Below are positions 25,813 through 36,007 of a stretch of DNA of 64,000 bases, one piece after another. The notes below the pieces were generated by a model that did not search any database, was not told the origin of the DNA, and was given only the letters and a program-made list of their open reading frames with translations. Each line of letters starts with the position of its first letter. Position 1 is the stretch's first letter. The stretch is from Monosiga brevicollis MX1 (Eukaryota > Opisthokonta > Choanoflagellata > Craspedida > Salpingoecidae). The DNA lies in contig NW_001865052.1 in NCBI RefSeq assembly GCF_000002865.3, forward strand, positions 642,409 through 706,408, written 5' to 3'. Made by a program: the position numbers and the translations under genes.

Positions 25813-26328
25813 ATGTTGCGTGCCTCGACGATGCGTGTTGCCTGTAGCCGCGTCCCCGCGGGCATGCGCGCGAAGAGCACGCAAACTGCACGCAGCAACA
25901 CCCTGGCGAACCTTGCCACCCTTGGTGCCATGGGCTTGGTGGGCTATTTTGTTGTAAGTGACAACATTTGCTGTTGGCGCATGCTCAAGGCGCGGCTGCC
26001 TGCTCTCTCCCCCTCCCCCTCTATCCCTACCTCTTTCTCCCTCTCTCTTCCTCTCCCGCCCCTGATGCTTCCTTCATCCGAACGACTCTTCTAACACTTC
26101 CACCACAATCGCGTGTGTCTGTGACAGTACGACAGATACTTTGCCCAGAGCAACTTTCACATCCCCGGCGACATTTCAGAGACCCTGGCCGGCAACCGTG
26201 CCGACTCTCTGCCTGGTATCGAGCGCAGCAGTGTCGTTCGAGAAGGACAGCGCCCCGACATCTTGGGTTCAATCGCGCCCCACCCCGAGGTGATCGACGA
26301 AAAGATCTTGCCCAGCCGGGCGCCGTAA
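25813..26328 (+). CDS. Small single-pass protein, probably mitochondrial, unknown
   Basis: Two exons, 25813-25953 and 26128-26328, in phase, 113 residues. The first 30 residues (MLRASTMRVACSRVPAGMRA) are basic and Ser/Ala-rich without acidic residues, as in a mitochondrial presequence. A short hydrophobic segment follows (LANLATLGAMGLVGYFVV, about residues 30-47). The second exon is a soluble tail with YDRYFAQSNFHIPGDISETL and IAPHPEVIDEKILPSRAP. The layout, one short membrane segment and a C-terminal tail, resembles small inner-membrane accessory subunits, but I recognise no family. The donor is GTAAGT and the acceptor GTGACAG. Confidence 0.7.
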
Positions 26329-27013
26329 AAAGCTAACCGTTTTGTACTTTCCGCCCTCGTGTGACCAGAACTGTCTACATGCGCCGCCTGTTTATGAATA
26401 GCAAAATCTGCTCCACCAAGGATCTCTGGCAAGGGTCAATCGCGAGTTGTTCACGAGTCCAGACCCGATGCCCAAGAGGGAGCATTCTAAGTTGACTCGA
26501 AAATTGATCATGTTGAAACCAGCCCACGTACCAATGACGACCGCGTCTAGACAGCCCGCATCTCTGCGTCCTTGACCAGATGGTTATAGCTCATCGCCTG
26601 CTCACCGTCTGTTCTGCGCACGGCGACAAAGCCAACAGCACAGGGTTAGAGCTCAAGCAAGTTAGGAACCCCAAAAATGAACAGCAGTGGGTCACCACAA
26701 GAAAAACAAAAGCTTTCTCAAGAGCTTCAATAATTGAATGGACCTGTGAATGGATATGCTGGTGGTAGTAGTTGATGGCTCATAAATTCAGAGAACGTCG
26801 CATAACCACAGAAAGCTCGACGATGCAGGTGGCTAGAGCAAAGGCGCAATAAATAGGCAGGGCGGCTTGCACAGGCTGAGCTCGAATAGTGTGTGTGAAG
26901 GTCCAGTCAAATAAACAAAAAGAAAAAAAAGAAAAGGTCATGAACTTTTGAGGGCCGCTGCTTCAACGCGTCTTTTGCTGGCACGTTAAAGAGTGCGGGC
27001 AGCCATGATGGAG
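26329..27013. other. Intergenic between convergent genes
   Basis: 3' flanks of the small membrane protein (plus) and of core-1 galactosyltransferase (minus). No coding exon seen. An AATAAA is present near 26849 on the plus strand. Confidence 0.55.
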
Positions 27014-28684
27014 CTAGGCGTGCTTGCGCACGGCCTTGGCTAGCGAGTGCGGCAGTCGAAGATGGGGCACGTAGGCGGGGTTGTTTGTACAGCCGCTCGT
27101 CTCCATGGCGTCCCAAGCCAGCATTTCGTGAGGCTTGGTGTAGTGGCTACCCACCCAGTTCTCAACGCAGCAGCGCTCCATGGGCTGCGTGTCCTTGGAA
27201 AACTGGTCAAACCAGTACGTGGAGCCGGGTTTAGGGGCTCGGCCCTGACGTTCAATAGCAACGTGCAGTGGGTGGAAACGATGCTTGCCATCTGGTCCAC
27301 GTGTGTCCAGGACCTCGACACCGATGGCCGTGAAGGTTTGTCCAGCTTGCAGATCATCACCTTGACCAAAAGCCGGTGGCGTCCATTCCAGCCCCTCGCG
27401 AGTGCGGTCGCCCAGGCGCTTGAGTGCAGCTCGGCTCACGACAACGCCGGGGCCACCGGCGTTGAAAGGTGAGTTGCGATCGCCCATGTTAAAGAAGCGG
27501 CGACCGAGTGCGACGAGGTGGTCCGGGGACATGGTCTCCACATACTCCTTCAGATTCTCCATGACAATGTAGGTGTCATCGTCAGCGCGCACAAACCAGT
27601 CGGCGCGGTCCAAGTAGTGTTCGTACATGTGCATGTAGGCAAATTTGCCCTTGGTTCGCAAGAACTTGCGATCATCCGGCTCGTCAATGTGCATGATGGC
27701 TGCATTGAGACCGGGGGCCGGCTGAGTAGTAACAAAGACGAGCTCATTGCAGCGCTGGCCCCAAGTGGCATTGATCATGCGAGCTTTGGTGTCGTGATTG
27801 CCTGGGTGCGTGATGACAAAGCAGGCGACTCGAACGCCAGCAGCACGGACCGCAGCGTTGTACTGCGCCAGCAGGCTCTGAGTTGGCTCCTCCATGGGCG
27901 CCTGTGAGGGAGGGTCTGCATCGGGGACGGGCATCCAAAAGTCTTGGCAGTTGTTACCACAGGGCGTTAGTCGGATATTATTCATGTGCGGCGACAAGCA
28001 AAGACTGGGGTTGGCCTGGCTACGGAGCAGCCCTGCGCGATGTGGGGCGGGGGCCTCCAGGCGCCATTGCTGTGCTTTGGAATCGGCTTCGCACGGCTTG
28101 GTGCTGATGCGGTGTTCTTGGATGTTGGCTTCGAGGCAAACCGACTGCTTAACCAAGCGAATCTGTCCCTTGGCTGTCAAATAGGCATTCTCATTGACGG
28201 TGGTACCGCAGGCCAGCAGCAGCACGCGGCCGTCAGGGGTCAACTTGACACAATCTTCGACGGCACGAAACACGGAGCGGATCTGGGAACCCTCTGTCGC
28301 AAAGATGTTCGTCAGACCGGCATCTGAGGTAAGGCGTGGCGAGTCCCGAGCGAGGCGCGGCGGGTTGACCACAAGCCCGGTCTTGACCCCATTTTCAGCG
28401 CCAGCGTGCAAAGGCTGTTGAGGGGCGGCGCTGCGCCTCACGCTCTGAACATCGGCCCTCAGGCCCTGCAAGTCGCTGCGTAGCTCCTCGCGAAGTTGGC
28501 GCAGCGCGCGTGGTATGTCATCAGCCCCGGTTGCAGCCCCGGTTGCAGCCCCAACAGCATCAAATTCACTGCCGCGAGTATCGGCTGATCGTGTTTGCAA
28601 GACCGTGTACTGAAGATACCATACCGAGCTCAGCGTTAGGGTGCCCAACAGCAGCATGGCAATGCCCAGGCGCTGCTCCACCAT
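27014..28684 (-). CDS. C1GALT1: Core 1 beta-1,3-galactosyltransferase (GT31) with lectin-like stem
   Basis: A Golgi type II membrane enzyme that adds galactose to O-linked GalNAc. A single exon of 556 codons starts at ATG 28682-28684 (MVEQRLGIAMLLLGTLTLSS), giving a signal anchor at about residues 7-28. The stem runs to about residue 115. Residues about 145-260 look like a ricin-type beta-trefoil remnant: SVFRAVEDCVKL, LACGTTVNENAY, SVCLEANIQEHR, KAQQWRLE (a QxW box), NPSLCLSPHMNNIRLTPCG. The GT31 domain follows: VACFVITHPGNHDTKARMI, ATWGQRCNELVFVT, YLDRADWFVRADDDTYIVM (metal-binding DDD at about 366-370), FNAGGPGVVVSRAALKRLG, and the conserved cysteine-rich end with CCVENWVGSHYT. Being intronless is unusual here. 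Human C1GALT1 is 363 residues, so the extra length is the stem domain. Confidence 0.9.
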   Translation of the reverse strand: MVEQRLGIAMLLLGTLTLSSVWYLQYTVLQTRSADTRGSEFDAVGAATGAATGADDIPRALRQLREELRSDLQGLRADVQSVRRSAAPQQPLHAGAENGVKTGLVVNPPRLARDSPRLTSDAGLTNIFATEGSQIRSVFRAVEDCVKLTPDGRVLLLACGTTVNENAYLTAKGQIRLVKQSVCLEANIQEHRISTKPCEADSKAQQWRLEAPAPHRAGLLRSQANPSLCLSPHMNNIRLTPCGNNCQDFWMPVPDADPPSQAPMEEPTQSLLAQYNAAVRAAGVRVACFVITHPGNHDTKARMINATWGQRCNELVFVTTQPAPGLNAAIMHIDEPDDRKFLRTKGKFAYMHMYEHYLDRADWFVRADDDTYIVMENLKEYVETMSPDHLVALGRRFFNMGDRNSPFNAGGPGVVVSRAALKRLGDRTREGLEWTPPAFGQGDDLQAGQTFTAIGVEVLDTRGPDGKHRFHPLHVAIERQGRAPKPGSTYWFDQFSKDTQPMERCCVENWVGSHYTKPHEMLAWDAMETSGCTNNPAYVPHLRLPHSLAKAVRKHA

Positions 28685-29459
<775 letters not shown>

Positions 29460-29850
29460 CCACGGTGTTTTGGTCTATGACCCACGTGATAACGGTAACA
29501 CGAGGATGTACTTTAGCCAGCGTCGTGCCTGGGCAGACCGCACGACGATGTTGCGTTGGCTGAAGGAGGTACTGATACTAGGAGTGGCTTGTGGCCACTA
29601 CAGATATTCTGGAAGAGAAGCATAGTTGGTACCAAGAACATTGTTCTGATCTGGGACAATGCCCCCTCACGCATACTTGACTCGGCGGGGTTTTAGAAAG
29701 TGTTTATGGGCCTGACGAACTTGCGGTTGTACGTTCAATTGCGTTCTGTGAATCCATTCTCCCACGCATTGAGCACCCCCACCTGCCTCCACACGTCGTG
29801 GACGGGTGTCCACGGGAGCTTGACACATTCTTTGCATGATCAATAATCAT
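29460..29850 (+). pseudogene. Probable relic of a DDE transposase (pogo/Tc1-like catalytic domain)
   Basis: Short plus-strand frames, when a 35-base GT..AG segment near 29567-29601 is skipped, read VYDPRDNGNTRMYFSQRRAW, then ADRTTMLRWLKE, then IFWKRSIVGTKNIVLIWDNAPSRILDSAG in consecutive pieces. AWADRTTMLRWL followed by NIVLIWDNAPSR has the spacing and wording of the second catalytic Asp region of DDE transposases of the pogo and Tc1 groups (hhhhDNAPSH). The frame then meets TAG; a shifted frame continues YGPDELAVVRSIAFCESILP to a stop near 29838. No terminal inverted repeats were found by eye. Either a decayed element or part of a domesticated gene. Confidence 0.4.
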
Positions 29851-30081
29851 AACAATAAATGATGCATCAGATCGTCGTCATCAGAGCTGGTTCATTCCGT
29901 GAGGTTCGGTGGCATTTTGCGGGCTCCATTCTGCATTGTCGAAAAGACTCTTGAAGCTGATGCCAGGAGAAAGTGTTTCGAGAGGAAAACGTGGCATGTA
30001 TCAATTGGGCTATCAACAATTCTTCGAGCATGAACATAGTATGAACATCCACTCAACACAAGAGCCCCCACACAAAACGCG

Positions 30082-32463
30082 TTATTCTGGTCGATAGTAA
30101 GCCTTCAAGTCGTTCTGTTTGGCCCAGGCTTGTACTTCTCTGGGCCAGAGATCAGACAAGCATTTCTCATGATGCCACAGATCAAAGGTCAGATGGGCTG
30201 TACTCAGCTCCTCTTTGAGTTCCTGGGCCAAATTTGCAGGAGAGGCCAGTGGTCTTGTCATGATGAGATAACAGTGTACCCTAACGCTGATGTCGTCGTT
30301 GTTTGACGTCTTGCGCAAGGTCTTTTCAAATGCCAGACGAGCCTCATTGTCAAAAGGAATGGCACCTCTGCGGGCCGTGTGTCCCACCAATAATTTGGAC
30401 CACTCGCGTACTTTTGACGGCGCGACTGGGTTGCCACTGTTGTACCCCAGCTTGACCTGGCACCGATGAACGGTAAGCTCACTGCCGTTCACGGTGAACC
30501 ACACGGCATCACAACCGCGTGTATCAGGCGCCTCCCTGACCATTAAGCGGAATGCTTTCAACTCGTTCCATGCCAGCACACCGTTGCACGGTGTCTTCAT
30601 CACCCAGGTACGGTGAGCGTCCTTTGTGGGCGCGTCGTGATTGATGCAATGATTGTCCTCCTCATCACAATCATACTTCAACTTCTGAGCAAGACATGCA
30701 CGCACCACCACCTCGGCCTTGATCCCAGACTGTGTCAGGTAACGGAGATAGCGACGCATCAGCGGTCAGAATCACCGGGGAAGAGCACCATCGTGATCGA
30801 GCATGCGCTGAGCAAGCAACGGCGTGCCAAAGCTGATGTTGGTGCCGTCATATCGGATCGCACCCGAGTCGCTGGCCCCGTAGAGCATGCGCGCCCCGTA
30901 TTTCGTGAGTAAGTTGGCAGCGTCAACCTTTGTCATCAGCGCAAAGGGATCCTTCACCAGCGCATTCACCTCGCCTTCTCCAGTCTTGTTCAGCAGCTCG
31001 TGCCCAAGGTCTTGCAGCAACGACGCATAGTCAGGGTTTCCCAAATGCTTGTCCACATCCGATAATTTTGTGTCCAAGTCAATGTCAAGTTCAGGCACGG
31101 CGTCGAGGGCTGCTGTCAATGAAGAGGGCATTTCTCGGAGTTGATTGACTTGATCTTGTAGAGGTAGATCCAGCCAATTGCCGCTATTTGCGAGCTGTAA
31201 AACCGGGCCAAGCTCACCAGCCTTCTCGGCCACCTCCACAAGCTCTCTCCGAAACGTTTCATCGCGTAATCTGTCCATGAAACGACATCGCAGCGTACTG
31301 CAGTGCTGCCGGACATCCTTCGCGACTTGTGCCATGTGGCAAGTCAAGCCTCCAGTCATCATGGCGAGAAAGTTGAGCCATCCAACACCACTGTATCCGC
31401 AGAGCTCAGCTGCCGATGATACCCCGAGGATGGTCGCCAATTCTTGCACGGTTTCGCGAGTCGTACAGGGCTCCATCTCGACCACGGTGTAGCGCGTGTC
31501 ATTGAGGTTGGGTGTTGTGGTGTAGAAAGGAAAGTTCTCCTTCACATCCTCCACGGAAGCTTTGCCAAAGGCCAGCGCACGGAGATACGGTACATCCCCC
31601 GTCAACGCAAAGGCACCAAAAGCAGCACTCTGTCCGACTGTACATGCTGTCTCGCGCCACTGGTCGTCTCGAGTATACGTCACGTGATACTCGTCGACGT
31701 AGGCAAGAAATTTGTTCCTCGAACCACAAACGGCCTTGATGTCCTCAAAGGACTGCCAAAGCGGGGCTTCATCCAATCGTCGACGCTGAGCATAGGCCTT
31801 GGCAAAGGTTTCAAAGACGTTGGACTGCGCGCGTAAAGAGGCAAAAAAGACGAGGTTCTCATTGGGTAAGAGGGTGCTGAGGATGCCCTGCACCATCATG
31901 AACGTGGTCGTCTTGGCCACGCCTTTGCAACCCTGCACTAGGCGGCCTGCACCACCGTTGCTTGAGCCGCAATACAGGGTGGTCCAGGCATGTTTCAGAA
32001 GTATGTCGCGCAGCTGACGCTGGGGTGGGGTCAGACTCAATGGTGTTTCATCAGCACTGATGAAATCAAACATGTCAGCTGCTTCTAACAGCTCTGCGAC
32101 AGCCATGGCGGGTGGAATCCTTGTCTCTTCGCTAATCGGGTTGGGGTACGCCACCAAGCTCTTCGTAATGTCGATCTTAATGGTGAAGGCGGTGCTGTTC
32201 TGGCGCTTGCACTCCATGACAAACTTGGGTAACGACCTTGTCTTCAGATTGATGCTGTCAAACTGGACGGCGAGAGAAAGGGCGCAAGGCGAAATGACAA
32301 GGCTTTGAGTGAAAGCTGAACGGGGGGCAGCTGAAGCAAGTGAGGGGCTGAGGCAAGTGAGTCAACATCTGGACTGTCTACCTGCAAACCGTACCTGCTC
32401 CACAAGGGCAGCCAAGACGTCCAGCTGCGTGGAGATGGAGGGAGACGACGACGACCCCGCCAT
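30082..32463 (-). CDS. Crinkler/RHS-type P-loop NTPase plus restriction-like nuclease gene, interrupted by two in-frame TGA codons
   Basis: Exon 1 (32395-32463, MAGSSSSPSISTQLDVLAAL) joins in phase zero to exon 2 from 32262 downward across a 132-base intron. Exon 2 runs to TGA 30772-30774, giving about 519 residues. Walker A is GCKGVAKT at about 134-141, Walker B LAYVDE at about 209-214, and a STAND-like tail with ELCGYSGVGWLNFLAM follows. After two TGA codons and 12 bases, in the same frame, ATG 30757-30759 opens a 225-codon module ending at 30082. This module has WNELKAFR, GCDAVWFTVNGSEL and HRCQVKLGY, the E..D..QxK pattern of PD-(D/E)XK nucleases. NTPase followed by this nuclease is the architecture of the CR/RHS effector group, which descends from transposon proteins. 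Whether it is one broken gene, two proteins or a readthrough gene cannot be told here. No splice path that I could find keeps frame around the stops. Confidence 0.7.
30760..30774 (-). other. Double in-frame TGA between NTPase and nuclease modules
   Basis: On the minus strand the frame reads ...LPR, TGA, one Phe codon, TGA, Pro, Leu, then the ATG of the nuclease module. Both modules stay open for hundreds of codons on either side, so the break is confined to this spot. Confidence 0.85.
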
Positions 32464-32652
32464 TTCTGATGGTTGGCACTGTCTCCCGGGCCGAGGTTGA
32501 TCACTTCAAATGGCTGGCACCCGGTGTGCCGGGACCAAGCTTCTCTTCTTCTTTGAAAAGATCTTTCACGTCCATAGTCAGCATAAATGATGACAATTTG
32601 AGACTTGTTGCCAACGTGTGTTGTAAGGCGCTGTTGTCAATCGAAGTGTTTG

Positions 32653-32685
<33 letters not shown>

Positions 32686-32898
32686 TTTTGTTTTTTCTGT
32701 TGTTTGGGTGTTGTTTGGAAAGAAATTGGGCGAGCTCAGCTGCGGCTGCCGTCTGGTGCCGGTCTCGGCTTCTCCTTGCCTTTGTGGCATCGTCGTGTTT
32801 GTAGTTGTTGGTGCTGTGGCTGTTCACGGTGGGTGGTTGTCTTCCATTGAGACTTCGAAGCAATTGTTGAGCTGCTGCTGCAATATTGTGGCGTCGTC

Positions 32899-34130
32899 AT
32901 GGCAAGCGCAGCTCTGCCGATGCGAAATGTTCGCAGCCGAGGTGCGGCCCGTGTTCTTGCGCGCGATCGCGGGGCCACCACTTTCCTTCAAGAGGAATTT
33001 CAGAAAAGCCTCCGCGCTCTACAGGCCGAATTAGAGCGTCTCAAGGCGGAGAACAAAGGTGTGCCTGTCTGCCCCGTCCCCAACTGTTCTGAGGTCTTTC
33101 CGTGGCGTTGGGTGCGCATGCCCGCACGTTTAGGGATTGGCTGATGCGGCTGGCTGCTGGCTGATGTTGTGCTCAGACCTCAAATTCAAGCTCATCGTCA
33201 CCCACACCAGTACCACCAACAGCCCTTCTGCACGCGTCCAGAGCATGAGTGCGTGACTCTTATGACTTGGCCTCGTGCACCTCAACCAGACATGATTGCC
33301 CCCGGGCTTTGCTGACCTTTTGCCCCTGCCAACGCCGTGGCAATCCCACTCGGCCGCTTGCATAGTTGATGAGCTGCGAGCTGAGAATGCCCAGTTGACC
33401 AAGCAACTGCACTTTGCCCAGGAAGAAGCCCAGCTGCTGGAGCTTGATTATGATGATCTGCGCAGGGACCACGCACAGATGGAGGCCCAGCTCTTCGAGT
33501 CGCGCAACCAAGTCGCGGTGGCCCTGGAGCATATCCAAGCCCTCCGCCAGCAGCAGAGCCAGATGCAGAGTCAGATGCAAAGTCAAATGGGTCCGCCGCT
33601 GGCCAGCCACACGCAGATGAATGGCCCTCGAGGCCCTCATGGCAGCCAGTCCACGCGTCGGCGCCGCCCAGGCCCCGCGCGGACGGACAACGAGCTGCAG
33701 GAGCGAAAGCGCCGCATCCTCGACACACTCGTTTCCATGAATGGCAGCGGCTTCCAAGGTATGCCTCATGCTACAGCCTCGACATATTGCTGGTGCACCC
33801 CTTCCCAAAGGTTCGACGACTCAAGCCTCTGGTGGTTTGACTTGCACCTGGCTGCTTCTCGCTAGGCTCTCGCAAACCCATGCGCAAGACTTCATCTGAC
33901 AGTGGCCTTGTGCACGGCCCGGCTGGTATGCACGCTGCCACGCAAGCTGGCCCTGTCCGTCATTATGACACCCACCGCGAAACATGGTTCTCTGACTGCA
34001 CCATCCTTGTTGGCTTGAATCTGTAGCAGGCCGAGCCCTCCCTCCAGTGCACCGCTCGCTGGGAACCGAGCAAGTGCAAAAGTTGGCGACGCTCAAGACC
34101 CATGGCTCTACCCGAGCAGCCCGAAAGTAG
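32899..34130 (+). CDS. Coiled-coil protein with basic C-terminus, unknown
   Basis: About five exons. Exon 1 starts at ATG 32899 (MASAALPMRNVRSRGAARVL), continues FLQEEFQKSLRALQAELERL and ends at a GTGTGC donor near 33058. Exon 2 follows TGCTCAG near 33177 (LKFKLIVTHTSTTNSPSARV). The large exon near 33368-33759 carries DELRAENAQLTKQLHFAQEE, a long coiled coil to ALRQQQSQMQSQMQSQM, then a disordered basic stretch STRRRRPGPARTDNELQERK. Two short exons end at TAG 34128-34130 (RALPPVHRSLGTEQVQKLA, then ARK). No recognised domain besides the coiled coils. It diverges from the NTPase/nuclease gene with 435 bases between starts. Confidence 0.7.
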
Positions 34131-36007
34131 TTCATCAGCTACGACGTGCTGCAAGGAGCTGTAGCGAGGCGGGCCCTTTGCTCAATCCAGGCAGCAGCGG
34201 CCATGTTCCGATATGGCTGTAGTAGAGTAGATCACCAACGCGCCACCCCACCGTGGCCTGACCTGGCCATGACCCTTCGGGCCAAAAGCATGTGCTTGAT
34301 GCGGCAGCGTGCTGGAACCAACCGCAAAGGCATTATACGAGCATGCAAAGAGTGAAAATTGGAAAAAAAAAAATTGGCTTAGAGGAAGTGGTTTGTGGCA
34401 ACATTTGCTTCCCGTCCACAAAGGGGCAACATTGACTCGATGAGACGACAACAATCTGAAGGGGGCGGGAGTCGACAATCACAATACATGATCAAAAACA
34501 AGGACCAAAGGACAAGGTATACGGGGGCAAGCGGAAGAAGGATGACAAGGACACCGGGAAAATAATGGCCGGCCTGGCGAAAGAACGGCGTGCACCACCA
34601 TGTTCACGGAACAGGGGTTAATCGGTCAAAGCCACGCATGGCTGACAACGGCAGTGCTCGTTCCTCTAACTGGAATAAGCTCGGACCTTCAAGTTGCGAC
34701 CAAACTGCAGGCCGGGTGCTGACTCACAGGCCACGGGTCTGAAAGGTCAACTCCGCGACAGCGGTGCCAGGCAACGGCCCGCCACAGAAAACGGAAGAGC
34801 TCAGGGGCCAAGCATGTGCCTTAGCCTTGGCGTTGCTTGTGACGTGGGTGCTTCTTACACACAACGTACAAGCGGCCCTTGCGCCGGACCACCTGCAGGC
34901 AACCCAAACCCAATCGGTGAAGCAACGCGGCGGGCAACTTTCAAAGCATCGGGGGGACGCAGCGACGGGGTGGACACGTGGCAATGGTGCATGATTCTCG
35001 AAAGGCCCCGGAGGACGCGAAGCTCAAAGCGCACCTGACAGTCGCTACAAAGACGCTTGACCGCTGAGCGGACCTTGTATTGACGCGTAGCCGCGAGCGC
35101 CAACGACTGTGCAAACGTGCCGGCGCACGACGGGGCCCAAGATGAGCGAGCTGGACCTTGAAGAGGCGAGAGCGGCACACCTAGCTACGAGCTCGAATCA
35201 AGTACCTGTTGCATTTGCATGGGGCGAAGCACAGGAGCAGCGCTGCCCACGCTCAATCGTGGCACCGTCGCCAGGGACCCAGCGGCACCAGACCAGAGAG
35301 CCGGCGCTGCCTGTCGGGTCGTCGCTGCCAATGTCGCGCGGAGCATCGCGAGTGCCATCCTGCCCAGTCAAAAAGGTGTCACCCTGCGAAAAACTGTATC
35401 AGCTCAGCCTCAAAATCTCCTCACAAGCTATTCAGGTTTTTGCCAAGTTGATAAGCGTTATCTGACATTTTGTCGGTTTTTTTTCCCCTCCATCAAATGC
35501 CGATTACTACATGCCTCTCACGTTGGGTGCTTGCTTTCAACGCATCTCTGAACTTTGTGTGTTCCCTGCTACCATCTCTTAACACCCAGCTTCTCTACGT
35601 TGATCTCTCTCTGGCTTCACTCATCTCCTCTCGGATGTTTCCTCGACTCATGCGATCCTCTCACCCTGAGCACTAGTCCGACCTTGCCCTCTTTTTCCTA
35701 AAGAGCATGTTCAGTTGCTTGTATCGGATCGCAAAGTGTGAGGTGGCGAGTGAGAAGTCAAGCATCGACTTGCGGTACGTCGCCTGCCCCCGGCCTCATC
35801 CAGAGCCGCTGCCGCCGCCGCCGCCGCTGTGTCATGGCCACGGCCACAGACAACGAAAGAGGCCTGAAAATGGGGGGGGGGGAGGGGGATTTTTTTTTTT
35901 TTTATCATCCTCATAACATCTTCCTGGTTGCCCGGCCCAGGCGCACAGTGGATGTAATTGTCAAATGCACCCCCGTGTATCTGCATTAATCAACTTTTAC
36001 CAGGGGC
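34131..36007. other. 1.9 kb region with no confident gene
   Basis: Complex sequence without a family match. The best candidate is a plus-strand frame opening MSELDLEEARAAHLATSSNQ at 35142, listed separately. G11 and T13 homopolymers sit at about 35874-35904. Nothing else is supportable. Confidence 0.5.
35142..35465 (+). CDS. Possible small protein, weak candidate
   Basis: The ATG at 35142 opens 107 codons beginning MSELDLEEARAAHLA, an acidic helical start. A GTACCT donor follows SSNQ, and a GCACAG acceptor lies 30 bases later, so the frame may be spliced into a different downstream frame with RAGAACRVVAANVARSIAS. I recognise no family. Low confidence. Confidence 0.25.
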   Translation: MSELDLEEARAAHLATSSNQVPVAFAWGEAQEQRCPRSIVAPSPGTQRHQTREPALPVGSSLPMSRGASRVPSCPVKKVSPCEKLYQLSLKISSQAIQVFAKLISVI

